Origin: Autumnicola tepida
GTDB lineage: Bacteria; Bacteroidota; Bacteroidia; Flavobacteriales; Flavobacteriaceae
Length of the DNA stretch: 64,000 bases
Reading direction: 5' to 3'
NCBI RefSeq assembly: GCF_031846485.1
Contig: NZ_JAVRHQ010000025.1
Location: 1-64,000 of the forward strand
The stretch's first letter is position 1. Each line of letters opens with the position of its first letter. Below are positions 45,801 to 51,645 of this stretch, in pieces. The notes under the pieces are model-generated. The model did no database searches, was not told the DNA's origin, and was given only the letters and a program-made list of their open reading frames with translations. A program made the translations under genes and the position numbers.

Positions 45801-46389
45801 TACAGTGAACATTGCTGAACCAGTAGCTGCCGTTATTGAAACCACCACGGTAGACCTTTGTATAGAGGACTCTATGTTTGATCTTTTTGAACTGCTACTG
45901 GGAGATTATGATCCTTCAGGTACATGGATAGATACCGAAAATACCGGTGCCCTGGATCAGGGAATTATTGATCCGGCACAACTGCAGGTAGGTTCCTATA
46001 CATTCGAATATCAAACTGAAGGCGACTGTTCTTCTACTACAGAAGTAACGGTTTCAATAAATGACGATTGCGTGGTGTTACCTTGTAGCATTGGAGATGT
46101 TAGAAACAGCATTACCAAAGCGGTAACTCCTAATAATGATGGAATCAATGACACGTTCTCTATTGATTTTGCCAACGAGTGCGGCTTTGTATATGATGTG
46201 AAAATTTTCAACCGCTGGGGCGCCAAAGTTTATGAAGCAAAAGATTATCAAAATAACTGGGATGGTTTTGCCACCAACTCATTCACCAGCTCCAATCAAC
46301 TACCCGCGGGTACATATTTCTATATCCTTGAAATAAGGAATAGCGAATTTGAACCCATTCAAGGTTACATCTATTTAGGAACAAAATAA
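33841..46389 (+). CDS. Giant repeat surface adhesin, T9SS type B cargo
   Basis: A 4182-residue secreted protein. Order: signal peptide (1 to about 33, ending LQAQ); an unrecognised N-terminal region (about 34-380); a DUF11-like beta domain (about 395-520, GDEITYKVEIRNKGNEP); two divergent repeats (about 723-882); 16 tandem 77-residue SprB-like repeats (883-2114); one degenerate repeat and one HYR module; 20 further HYR modules in 245-residue super-repeats (2281 to about 3915); one more SprB-like repeat; and a gliding-motility-type C-terminal sorting domain (about 4085-4182, VTPNNDGIND at 4095-4104, FNRWGAKVY). The last is the T9SS type B signal, so export through T9SS is expected. Each 77-residue repeat has two cysteines (QPTC, DGC). 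Likely a cell-surface adhesin of SprB type. The frame is open throughout. Confidence 0.92.
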   Translation: MEKNYYCRISAKLFTCLFLLLLSFAGGTNLQAQVRKSFTQRTSSYTPTRKIYNIHGDFAMIGNTNMTLQYYDEDRNNSNNGMVLVDRDNDPRTDNSSRAELKFSSENDANQECSHIVYAGLYWTGRTKNNIDNYNNDDIINTNRQAVKFKIPNGSYQEVTANSSDILFPGDDNMYVAYAEVTDYVRAGGTGDYWVANMALSEGNGGATGYYGGWGMVVIYENSKMDLRDITVFDGYAYVEGNAVRDYEIPISGFNTAQNGDVNMKLGLMAGEGDRGISGDYFQIQKNSDGNWLSLRHDNNSYNNFFNSSIETGASRNPNLVNNTGLDISMFNVPNENNQVIANNQSSTKFRYGSTQDTYVIFNMVMSVDAYAPNIEGVSSVEQINNQSVSTPYSGLPGDEITYKVEIRNKGNEPIENARLVIPVAYNLDYLNNSAEKNIYYSPSPSPNNVTYDPSLGATGSVVWEIGTLPVAENNNTVLADITLSFRITEDCTILKNSSCGDGYNIIFNGNLSGKGQITGIDVNNKDLIQGYRDNGSCDGEPITTPLSVAIDATQYIAEHCGDTPDESVFVYCNRENGIPITDINSAFPQGSRFYNEFPLTSASVEYNINNPFPNVSAEYYAVLPGAQNCYIPFQIEVNSVTSVPETENIEYCLNAEAEPLTARPTNPEYQLYYYSSENAVPQQSITPNTSEAGIFTYYVAEGASNSCISPNKAAITVNVIANPEASVEQQSTCEDPFGVIAVENASAGITYALLNENGSATNYEYQNGYFRNVAPGTYQVEASNIECKPVSASLTIEENEGLPEAPVISVSQQTNCETATGTIAVANIENGLSYILLDAEGEATGISLENGNFNNVAPGTYSVKVSNETCEAISGTVTIEAQPETPAAPVVAEITQPTCAVATGSFTLNTAEGFTYSIDGNNFQLNGTFNGLAAGTYSVIAKNEDGCISEATSVTIETQPETPAAPVVAETVQPTCALATGSFTLNTAEGFTYSIDGNNFQSNGTFNGLAAGTYSVTAKNEDGCISEATSVTIEAQPETPAAPVVAETTQPTCDLATGTFTVNTAEGFTYSIDGNTFQSNGTFSGLIAGTYSVIAKNEDGCISEATSVIIEAQPETPAAPVVAETTQPTCDVATGAFTLNTAEGFTYSIDGNNFQSNGTFSGLAAGTYSVIAKNEDGCVSEATSVTIEAQPKTPAAPVVAETVQPTCSVATGSFSINISEGFTYSIDGNNFQNNGTFSGLAAGTYSVIAKNEDGCISEATSVIIESQPETPAAPVVAEITQPTCAVATGSFTLNTAEGFTYSIDGNSFQSNGTFSGLAAGTYTVIAKNEDGCVSEAISVTIESQPETPAAPVVAEITQPTCAVATGSLSLNAVAGFTYSIDGNSFQANGTFNGLTAGTYTVIAKNEDGCISETTVVTIEAQPETPAAPVVAEITQPTCTVATGSFSINTAEGLSYSIDGNNFQLAGNFSGLAAGTYSVIAKNEDGCISEATSVTIEAQPETPAAPVVAEIIQPTCNLATGSFSINTAEGSTYSIDGNNFQSNATFSGLAAGTYSVIAKNEDGCISETTVVTIEAQPETPAAPVIAEVTQPTCDIATGAFSINTVEGFTYSIDGNNFQSNGTFSGFAAGTYSVIAKNEDGCTSEATSVTIESQPETPAAPVVAETVQPTCDLATGAFTLNTTEGFTYSIDGNNFQSNGTFSGLAAGTYSVIAKNEDGCISEATSVTIENQPETPAAPVVAETVQPTCDLATGAFTVNTVEGFTYSIDGQNFQSNGTFSGLAAGTYTITAKNEDGCISEATSVTIEAQPETPAAPVVAETTQPTCDVATGAFTLNTTEGFTYSIDGNNFQSNGTFSGLAAGTYSVIAKNEDGCISEATSVTIESQPETPAAPVVAETVQPTCALATGSFTLNTAEGFTYSIDGNNFQSNGTFSGLAAGTYSIIAKNVDGCISEATAITIEAQPETPAAPVVGEIVQPTCELATGAFSINTVEGFTYSIDGNNFQSNATFSGLIGGTYSVIAKNEDGCTSEATSVTIEAQPETPAAPVVAEITQPTCAVATGSFSINTVEGFTYSIDGNNFQSNATFSGLIAGTYTITAKNEDGCVSEATSVTIESQPETPAQPEIISISSTLCGKSNGELQIAIENGLTYTLANSEEEFTHSNGIFAALPSGTYQLTVSNGDGDCQEVVNITIPSEDDNIDPTIITCAPDMVEIAADNGSCEASNIDLGLPTATDNCTAEAELIVTNDAPEVFEKGQTIVTWTVTDAAGNFATCTQTVNVIDTQAPEIEEMDDIIVSTDENICGATVSYETPSATDNCEIESVTLTEGLASGEEFPTGTTTVTYTATDNNGNTATTTFTVTVEDNEDPVIACQDNIIVSTEENESFAVVDFEDATATDNCSVTVEQTAGPASGSQFPVGTTTITYTATDGSGNTAQCSFTVTVEDEEAPELTCPSDIAENADADICGAVVTFETPQAIDNGGNVSVEQIAGPVSGEVFPVGVTTVTFTVTDEAGNTAVCSFTVTITDDQAPVIEEMDDIVVDTDENICGAIVSYETPSATDNCGIDSIELTEGLASGEEFPTGTTTVTYTATDNNGNTATTTFTVTVEDNEDPVIVCQDNIIVSTEEGQSYAVVDFEDATANDNCSVTVEQTAGPASGSQFPVGTTTITYTATDGAGNTAECSFTITVEDEEAPELTCPSDIAENADADICGAVVTFETPQAIDNGGNVSVEQTEGPASGEVFPVGTTTVTFTVTDEAGNTAVCSFSVTITDDQAPVIEEMDDILVSTDENICGAIVSYETPSATDNCEIDSIELTEGLASGEEFPTGTTTITYTATDNSGNNATTSFTVTVEDNEDPVIVCQDNIIVSTEENESYAIVDFEDATATDNCSVTVEQTAGPASGSQFPVGTTTITYTATDGAGNTAECSFTVTVEDEEAPELTCPSDISQSADADICGAVVEFETPSAVDNGGSVSVEQTAGPASGEVFPVGVTTVTFTVTDEAGNTAVCSFTVTITDDQAPVIEEMDNIVVPTDENSCGAIVNYESPSATDNCEIENVTLTEGLASGEEFPTGTTTVTYTATDNNGNTATTTFSVTVEDNEDPVIACQDNIIVSTEENESYAIVDFEDATATDNCSVTVEQTAGPASGSQFPVGTTTITYTATDGSGNTAECSFTVTVEDEEAPELTCPSDIAENADADICGAVVTFETPEAVDNGGSVSVEQTAGPASGEVFPVGVTTVTFTVTDEAGNTAVCSFSVTITDDQAPVIEKMENIIVSTDENSCGAIVNYESPSATDNCGIDSIELTEGLASGEEFPTGTTTVTYTATDNAGNTATTTFTVTVEDNEDPVIVCQDNITVSTEENESYAIVDFEDATATDNCSVTVEQTAGPASGSQFPVGTTTITYTATDGSGNTAQCSFTVTVEDEEVPELTCPSDIEQSADADICGAVVEFEMPSAVDNGGTVSVEQTAGPASGEIFPVGVTTVEFTVTDEAGNTAVCSFTVTITDDQAPEIEEMDDIVVDTDADNCGAIVNYEAPSATDNCGIESIELTEGLAPGSEFPTGTTTVTYTATDNNGNTATTTFTVTVEDNEAPVIVCQDNITVSTEENESFAVVDFEDATATDNCEVTVEQTAGPASGSQFPVGTTTITYTATDGAGNTAQCSFTVTVEDEEAPELTCPSDIEQSADADICGAVVTFQTPQAVDNGGTVSVEQTAGPASGEIFPVGVTTVEFTVTDEAGNTAVCSFSVTITDDQAPVIEEMDDIVVSTDENSCGAIVSYETPSATDNCGIESIELTEGLASGEEFPTGRTTVTYTATDNAGNTATTTFSVTVEDNEDPVIVCQNNIIVSTEENESFAVVDFEDATATDNCSVTVEQTAGPASGSQFPAGTTIITYTATDGSGNTAQCSFTVTVEEEPDTTPPAPEAPIVTTIEATCAEPGIILVDVVEGLTYSIDGENYQTSGTFNEVAPGTYNVTARDEFGQISEATTVNIAEPVAAVIETTTVDLCIEDSMFDLFELLLGDYDPSGTWIDTENTGALDQGIIDPAQLQVGSYTFEYQTEGDCSSTTEVTVSINDDCVVLPCSIGDVRNSITKAVTPNNDGINDTFSIDFANECGFVYDVKIFNRWGAKVYEAKDYQNNWDGFATNSFTSSNQLPAGTYFYILEIRNSEFEPIQGYIYLGTK
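36487..40182 (+). repeat. 16 tandem copies of a 231-bp coding repeat
   Basis: The codons for QPETPAAP recur at 36487, 36718, 36949 and so on with an exact 231-bp period to 40183, where a degenerate copy begins. Each unit encodes 77 residues built around QPTC, ATGSF, EGFTYSIDGNNFQ, GLAAGTYSV and KNEDGC. Variation is clustered at a few positions (after QPTC; AEIT/AETV/AETT; SFTLN/SFSIN) and is shared between distant copies, as after gene conversion or unequal crossing over. No insertion or deletion breaks the period. Confidence 0.95.
40681..45585 (+). repeat. 735-bp super-repeat of three HYR modules, 6.7 copies
   Basis: The codons equivalent to DDQAP begin at 40681, 41416, 42151, 42886, 43621, 44356 and 45091, a strict 735-bp period. 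Each unit has three hyalin-repeat modules of 82, 81 and 82 residues: type A (ICGAIVSYETPSATDNC), type B (CQDNIIVSTEENES, DNCSVTVEQTAGPASGSQFP) and type C (LTCPSDIAENADADICGAVV, GGNVSVEQ). The seventh copy stops after type B. One more distant HYR module precedes the array (about 40430-40680). Confidence 0.95.
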
Positions 46390-46400
46390 AAAAGGGAACC

Positions 46401-47297
46401 ATGAAAAAAGTTTATCTAATCATATTAATCGTGCTTGCTGCTTCACCTACTTTTTCGCAGCAGCTCCCTCAATTCACGCAGTATATGTACAACACCATTT
46501 CCATTAACCCAGCATACGCAGGGAGCAGGGACGGATTTTCCATAGCGCTGCTTAACCGGAATCAATGGGTTGGCGTAGAGGGCGCTCCGGTAACACAAAC
46601 CTTATCTGTAAATTCTCCCCTGGAAAATGATAAAATCGGATTAGGGCTTTCTGTACTCAATGATAAAATTGGGGATGAAAACACTACCTATGTCTATGGG
46701 GATTTCTCCTACAGGGTGGATCTTAGTCAGGCAGTTTCCCTTAGAATGGGTTTAAAAGCCGGGGCTTATTATTATGGGCTGGATGATCCCACCGGAGGAG
46801 AAGATCCTTTTTTCCGGGACAATTTTAACCGCTGGACCCCAAATTTTGGCGTAGGATTTTATCTTTCTGCCCAGGATTGGTATGTAGGCCTTTCTGCTCC
46901 AAAACTCATCACTAAAGATAATAACCGGCTGGAAGAATTCAGAGCGCTGGAGCAGGTGCATTATTACCTTACCGGGGGATATGTTTTTGATATTAGCGAT
47001 AATATGAAACTCCGGCCTACTGCTTTGGCTAAAATGACTAAAGGCGCACCACTTTCCGTAGATCTTTCGGCTACCGCGATATTTAATGAAAAGTTCTATT
47101 TGGGTGCTAACTATAGGATAGATGATGCTATTGGCGCTTTCCTGGATGTAGAGATATTTAATGGTTTCAGGGCGGGTTACGCTTATGAATATTCAGTATC
47201 CGATATTCAGCCGTACACTTCCGGCTCCCATGAAGTGCTTTTAATTTATGAATTCAGGTTCCGCAATACACGATACAAATCACCTAGATTTTTCTAA
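46401..47297 (+). CDS. PorP/SprF family outer membrane protein
   Basis: A 298-residue beta-barrel-type protein with signal peptide (cleavage near FSQ, residue 20) and the family opening LPQFTQYMYNTISINPAYAG, followed by NRNQWVGVEGAP. The family (TIGR03519) includes PorP of the T9SS and SprF, which Flavobacterium johnsoniae needs to export or display the adhesin SprB. Position 11 bases after a giant type B cargo gene strongly suggests the SprF-like, cargo-specific role. No lineage-specific oddities were seen. Confidence 0.92.
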   Translation: MKKVYLIILIVLAASPTFSQQLPQFTQYMYNTISINPAYAGSRDGFSIALLNRNQWVGVEGAPVTQTLSVNSPLENDKIGLGLSVLNDKIGDENTTYVYGDFSYRVDLSQAVSLRMGLKAGAYYYGLDDPTGGEDPFFRDNFNRWTPNFGVGFYLSAQDWYVGLSAPKLITKDNNRLEEFRALEQVHYYLTGGYVFDISDNMKLRPTALAKMTKGAPLSVDLSATAIFNEKFYLGANYRIDDAIGAFLDVEIFNGFRAGYAYEYSVSDIQPYTSGSHEVLLIYEFRFRNTRYKSPRFF

Positions 47298-47311
47298 TAT
47301 AAACCAGGTTT

Positions 47312-49189
47312 ATGATGAAAAAATACCACTATCTCATACTTCTGCTATTGATCTGTTCTTTTTCGGGACACGCCCAATACGGAAAACAGAAAAGAGCAGA
47401 TAAACTTTTCAATAATCTCGCTTATCTTGAAGCGACAGATGTTTACAAAGAACTTATCGCCAACAATTATAACTTCAAGGAAAACAGCCTGAAACTTGGC
47501 GACGCCTATATGAAACTAAGGAGTCCTGAAAATGCCGTTTTTTACTATGGTGATGTGATAGACAGCAGCGGCATTTCTTCGGAATATTATTATAAATATG
47601 CCCAGGCTTTAAGAGGAACAAAAAGATACCAGGAATCCCGGGACTGGTTAAAGAAATACCTGGAGACCGGAGCAAATTCGGTAAGTGCTGAAGAAGCCCT
47701 GGAAAAAGATGAATATGAACCCAGGACTACTTATAAGCTGAAAAAAGCAGAATTCAATTCAGACCTCAGCGATTTTGGTGCTTTTGAAAAGGATGGAATT
47801 ATATATTTTGTTTCGGCAAGAGCGGAGGGTGTGGCAGAAAAAGACAGAATATACTCCTGGAACGGGGAACCATTTCTGGATGTTTATCAGCTGGACACGG
47901 CGAGTATGGCAATTTCGCCGGTTTCGGGAGAAATAAATACCAAATTACATGACGGGCCTTTGGTGATCTCTCCAGATGGGAAAACAGCATATTTCAACAG
48001 GAACAATTATCTGGGAAATAAGGAAGGCAAACGGGATAAAAAAGCTACCAATAATTTAAAGATTTACAAAGCCACTTTAACTGGTAACGTTTGGACAGAT
48101 GTTGAAGAATTGCCTTTTAACGACAAATCTTATTCCGTAGGTCACCCTGCCCTTTCCCCTGATGGAAAAACTCTTTACTTTACTTCAGATATGCCCGGCG
48201 GGATTGGCGGAAGCGACCTTTATAAAGTCAGCATAAATGCAGATGGAACTTATGGCCTTCCGCAGAACCTGGGAGAGAAAATCAACACACCGCGGGAAGA
48301 AGCTTTTGCTTTTATTGATAAAGACAGTACGCTTTACTTCTCCTCCACCGGCCATGGCGGTTTAGGTTTAATGGATATCTTCAGAATAGATCTAAAAGAT
48401 GAAAATGCCGAACCAGAAAATCTTGGGGAACCTGTGAACAGTAATCTCGATGATTTTGCATTCTTTAAAATTAGTGATTCCAACAAAGGCTATATTTCCT
48501 CCAACCGTGATGCGAACAGTGATGACATATATAGTTTTAATCAGCTCAATCCACTTATTCTGAAGGGTACTGTAACAGATGCCGTGAATGATAAACCCAT
48601 TGCCAGCGCCACGGTAAGGTTAATGGATAATGAAAATACACAACTGGCATTTCTCGAAACCAACGAAGATGGCGAATTTAGCACAGCCATAGCCCGGGAT
48701 TCCCAATTTCCGATAGAGGCCAAGGAAATTAAATACCAGACTTTTACCGGCACCGTGGATACGAGGAATTCAGACGAAAAGGATACTCTCGTTTATAATA
48801 TTCAACTACAACCCGTAAAGGATCCTGAATATTTAGCTGAAATCGACACGATCTACTTTGACTTTGATAAGTATAACATCAGGCCGGATGCCGCCCGGGA
48901 ACTCGATAAGCTGGTAAAGCTTATGACCGAAGATTATCCTGAAATGGTAATTGCCATAGGCGCGCATACTGATAAGAGGGGCACAAACGCTTATAACGAT
49001 ATTTTAGCAGAAAGACGTGCAAAATCCACCTATGATTATCTTATTGCTCATGGCATAAATGAAGACCGTATAGAATCTTATAAAGGCTACGGGGAAAACC
49101 AACCTGCTATTGAATGTGACCGTTGTACGAGAGAGCAGCATCAGCTTAACCGGCGTGCGCTTTTTGAAGTGGTGCGTATGGAAAATTAA
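47312..49189 (+). CDS. OmpA-family protein with PD40 repeats
   Basis: A 625-residue envelope protein: signal peptide (ICSFSGHAQ, to about 22); TPR-like helices (about 28-130); WD40-like PD40 beta-propeller repeats (LVISPDGKTAYF, PALSPDGKTLYFTSDMPGG and later YFSSTGHGGLGLMDI); a carboxypeptidase-regulatory-like beta domain (LKGTVTDAVNDKPIASATV); and a C-terminal OmpA peptidoglycan-binding domain (IYFDFDKYNIRPDA, GAHTDKRGTNAYND, LAERRAKSTYDYL). This layout resembles PorE, a T9SS component that ties the trans-envelope machine to peptidoglycan, but here it pairs with a PorP/SprF gene and a giant cargo gene. It starts 14 bases after the previous gene. ATG 47312 or 47315 can be used. Confidence 0.9.
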   Translation: MMKKYHYLILLLLICSFSGHAQYGKQKRADKLFNNLAYLEATDVYKELIANNYNFKENSLKLGDAYMKLRSPENAVFYYGDVIDSSGISSEYYYKYAQALRGTKRYQESRDWLKKYLETGANSVSAEEALEKDEYEPRTTYKLKKAEFNSDLSDFGAFEKDGIIYFVSARAEGVAEKDRIYSWNGEPFLDVYQLDTASMAISPVSGEINTKLHDGPLVISPDGKTAYFNRNNYLGNKEGKRDKKATNNLKIYKATLTGNVWTDVEELPFNDKSYSVGHPALSPDGKTLYFTSDMPGGIGGSDLYKVSINADGTYGLPQNLGEKINTPREEAFAFIDKDSTLYFSSTGHGGLGLMDIFRIDLKDENAEPENLGEPVNSNLDDFAFFKISDSNKGYISSNRDANSDDIYSFNQLNPLILKGTVTDAVNDKPIASATVRLMDNENTQLAFLETNEDGEFSTAIARDSQFPIEAKEIKYQTFTGTVDTRNSDEKDTLVYNIQLQPVKDPEYLAEIDTIYFDFDKYNIRPDAARELDKLVKLMTEDYPEMVIAIGAHTDKRGTNAYNDILAERRAKSTYDYLIAHGINEDRIESYKGYGENQPAIECDRCTREQHQLNRRALFEVVRMEN

Positions 49190-49217
49190 AGATAACTGAT
49201 CAATCTATCTTGATTGG

Positions 49218-49249
49218 GGTCCGGAAGCAATTCCGGGCCTTTTTTATTT
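49218..49249 (+). terminator. Terminator of the adhesin operon
   Basis: GGTCCGGAA (49218-49226) pairs with TTCCGGGCC (49231-49239) through 9 pairs with one G-U and a GCAA tetraloop, followed by TTTTTTATTT. It ends the transcript after the OmpA gene. Confidence 0.9.
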
Positions 49250-49258
49250 GCTGAAATA

Positions 49259-49363
49259 TTAGTTGAGGAAGATTTTTAGAAGGATCAGGATAAAAAAGAT
49301 GATTGCCAGGCTAAGCCCAGTCATCTTATTTTTGCCAGAATCGTAGAAGTCCTTCTTTTTCAT
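49259..49363 (-). CDS. 34-residue single-pass membrane peptide
   Basis: A short open frame encodes 34 residues: a charged start (MKKKDFYDSGKNK) and one hydrophobic helix (LSLAIIFFILILLKIFL) to the end. An AAAGG stretch lies about 5 bases upstream of the ATG. Small proteins of this design are conserved in Flavobacteriia, often unannotated. It lies on the strand opposite to the adhesin operon and close to its terminator. Function unknown; confidence rests on the clear charge-then-helix layout and the RBS-like site. Confidence 0.5.
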   Translation of the reverse strand: MKKKDFYDSGKNKMTGLSLAIIFFILILLKIFLN

Positions 49364-49564
49364 TATACCTTTAAATCTGAATCCATTAACCACTTTTTTA
49401 AAAAGAAAGAAATTTACTTCTTATTACCAACAAACCAGTTGAATATATTCTAAACCTGCAGGAATAGATCCCTGATTTACGCTCGTGGAATTTGCTAAGC
49501 TTTTTATTTCAAAAATCAATTTGGCAAATGGTTATGTATTCAACAAAACTTATTCTTACTATAA

Positions 49565-49597
49565 CAAAAAACGGCCCGGAATAATATACCGAACCGT
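49565..49597 (-). terminator. Terminator of the CAP lipoprotein gene
   Basis: On the minus strand ACGGTTCGG (49597-49589) pairs with CCGGGCCGT (49579-49571) through 9 pairs, two of them G-U, followed by TTTTTTG. It lies 33 bases downstream of the CAP gene stop. Confidence 0.8.
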
Positions 49598-49629
49598 CTC
49601 AAACTTTAAAAGGAAACTTTAGAAACTTT

Positions 49630-50136
49630 TTATTTAGCAAGAAAAATATTCGTGAAGTAGTATTTTCCTTCACTATCTTCTTTTACTGAAATGCCGAAGT
49701 TGGTGTAATTTCCTACAATATTTTTTTGATGAGCTTCGCTTTTTATCCATGCTTTTACCACTGCATCTGCTGTCCTGTATCCATAAGCAACATTTTCGCT
49801 CACCTCTTTAGCTCCGGTCTCAACCACTAATTCGCTGTAACGGTTAGAGAAATTATCATGGCTCACTTCCCCCTTGGCAATCATATAATCTGTATGATCT
49901 TCGGCCTGGATGGAAGCTTCTGCAATAGGTTGCAGCTGCGATAGACCAAGTTCTGCACGGTACTCATTAATGTCATCCAGAATTTGCAGTTCTACTTCGG
50001 TATAACTGTAAGAAGCTTTTGTTTCAGCTACCTGATCGTACACTTTTACTTCTTCATTAATATTCTCTTTGCTGCAGGATGCTAATGTTGTGGTAATAAA
50101 AAACAGTACCAACAACTGCTTGTAGTAGTTTAACAT
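49630..50136 (-). CDS. CAP-domain (SCP-like) lipoprotein
   Basis: A 168-residue protein with a lipoprotein signal (LVLFFITTTLASC, C at about 20) and a CAP domain over most of the rest. Family marks include the helix QILDDINEYRAELGLSQLQP, the histidines in AEDHTDYMIAKGEVSHDNF, SENVAYGY and IKSEAHQKNIVGNYTNFGIS. CAP proteins occur as secreted proteins in all kingdoms; in bacteria their role is usually unknown. It is transcribed alone. Confidence 0.88.
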   Translation of the reverse strand: MLNYYKQLLVLFFITTTLASCSKENINEEVKVYDQVAETKASYSYTEVELQILDDINEYRAELGLSQLQPIAEASIQAEDHTDYMIAKGEVSHDNFSNRYSELVVETGAKEVSENVAYGYRTADAVVKAWIKSEAHQKNIVGNYTNFGISVKEDSEGKYYFTNIFLAK

Positions 50137-50303
50137 AAGTAGGTTATTAAGATTTGGGATAGTTAAAGTACACTTTTAATCGACAAATGACACAATACGT
50201 CTGTGCATTTCATCGAATTTTCTTGTTTTTTAACATATTTTGTAATCTGAATCCTACATATAAAGAAAATGAAAGAATAAGCTAGATCATTAATTGTAAG
50301 GTT

Positions 50304-51224
50304 TTACTTACTTTTAAAGCTAAAAGAAAAGATCTTACCGTCATCAGCAAGTTCAGTATCAGGAAATATTTCCCGTGCTTCTTCCCTAAAAAGATTGATA
50401 TTGGAATACCGTGTGGAGTAATGGCCTAAAATCAATTTCTTTACTCCTGCCTCCCTGGCAATAGCTGCAGCCTGTTTTGCGGTGGAATGTTTGGTAGGTG
50501 CCGCAAGTTCTTTTTTATCCTCTAAAAATGTAGACTCATGGTAAAGCACAGTGGTATTACTTATTTGAGTAACGATACCAGGACTGTACATTGTATCGCT
50601 GCAGTACGCATAACTTTTAGGAGCAGGGGGATCTGCAGTAACCAGTTCATTCGGAATTAAAGTCCCCGTTTCAGACTTTACATCTTTGCCTTTTTTTAAG
50701 CTCTTGTACAAGCTTACGTCGATCTTATATTCCACTGCTTTATTTATGAGCAGCTTTCGATCTCCCGGCTTTTCCTTAAAAAGAAACCCATTGGTATAAA
50801 TGCGATGGTTAAGAGGAATGGTTTCCACAGAAACTTTATCATCTTCATATAGCAATTCGGGAGATTTGCTCTCCAGTTCATGAAAATAAAGATCATAATT
50901 GGTCCAGGAATTAGACAGTTTTAATTGCAGGGTTATAATCTCCTTTATTCCTTTTGGGCCATATACATGCAGCTCGGTTTCCCGGTTAAGCAGCCGGAAA
51001 GTAGAAATAAGACCAACAAGCCCAAAACAATGGTCGCCATGAAGGTGTGAAATAAATATATGCTGAATTTTGGAAAATTTAATCTTATTCCTCCTTAACT
51101 CAACCTGTGTCCCCTCCGCACAATCAATAAGAAAAATATGATTATTTATTTCCAGGACCTGGGAAGTGGGATTTGTAAAGGATCTTGGAGTGGCCGCATA
51201 GCAGCCCAGTATTGTAAGCTTCAT
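50304..51224 (-). CDS. rnz: Ribonuclease Z
   Basis: Endonuclease that matures tRNA 3' ends. The 306-residue metallo-beta-lactamase-fold protein has the zinc motif H60-L-H62-G-D64-H65 in SHLHGDHCFG, the flexible arm region (about 150-200, GDRKLLINKAVEYKIDVSLY), CSDTMYSPGI and the HST/GHYSTRYS histidines. The usual length. It lies downstream of a STAS-like gene (34 bases) in a run with pyrB and pyrR. Confidence 0.94.
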   Translation of the reverse strand: MKLTILGCYAATPRSFTNPTSQVLEINNHIFLIDCAEGTQVELRRNKIKFSKIQHIFISHLHGDHCFGLVGLISTFRLLNRETELHVYGPKGIKEIITLQLKLSNSWTNYDLYFHELESKSPELLYEDDKVSVETIPLNHRIYTNGFLFKEKPGDRKLLINKAVEYKIDVSLYKSLKKGKDVKSETGTLIPNELVTADPPAPKSYAYCSDTMYSPGIVTQISNTTVLYHESTFLEDKKELAAPTKHSTAKQAAAIAREAGVKKLILGHYSTRYSNINLFREEAREIFPDTELADDGKIFSFSFKSK

Positions 51225-51258
51225 GTATAGAAAAAGTATTTAACGCAGGATAAAAACA

Positions 51259-51591
51259 TCAAAATCCGAGATCGCGTTCTATCTCTTCCATTTGTATAAT
51301 ATCTTCCGCTTCCTGCAAAGTAGGGGCTATAATAAGGTCTTCGGGAATTTTATCTGCATTTAAAGCATTATTTACAATAACAAAGGATTTTTTATGCTCC
51401 CTGTGGGTATTGGATAATTCCAGAAACCCCAGTAAATCCTCCAGCTCCAGGTGCTCGTACTCCTTTAGGTCTACAATGATATTTGCATGTTCAAAATTTG
51501 CATGCTGCCTGGTAAGTTCAGACGCAAATTCTGTAAGAGGGTCCTTGTTATTTTCAATAAGTATATAATTAGCTTTATCTGTAGTTTTCAT
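51259..51591 (-). CDS. STAS-like protein next to RNase Z
   Basis: A 110-residue protein resembling a STAS or anti-anti-sigma-factor fold: a short N-terminal strand, NIIVDLKEYEHLELEDLLGF in the middle, KSFVIVNNALNADKIP and an acidic C-terminal helix. The phosphorylatable serine of true SpoIIAA proteins is not evident. Bacteroidota genomes often place this gene directly upstream of rnz, and automated annotation sometimes mislabels it as RNase Z. A link to RNase Z is inferred from position only. Confidence 0.65.
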   Translation of the reverse strand: MKTTDKANYILIENNKDPLTEFASELTRQHANFEHANIIVDLKEYEHLELEDLLGFLELSNTHREHKKSFVIVNNALNADKIPEDLIIAPTLQEAEDIIQMEEIERDLGF

Positions 51592-51645
51592 AATTTTTCT
51601 TTTTCTACATTAAAGTTAACAAAGAAGAAGCAAAAGATTTAGAGT

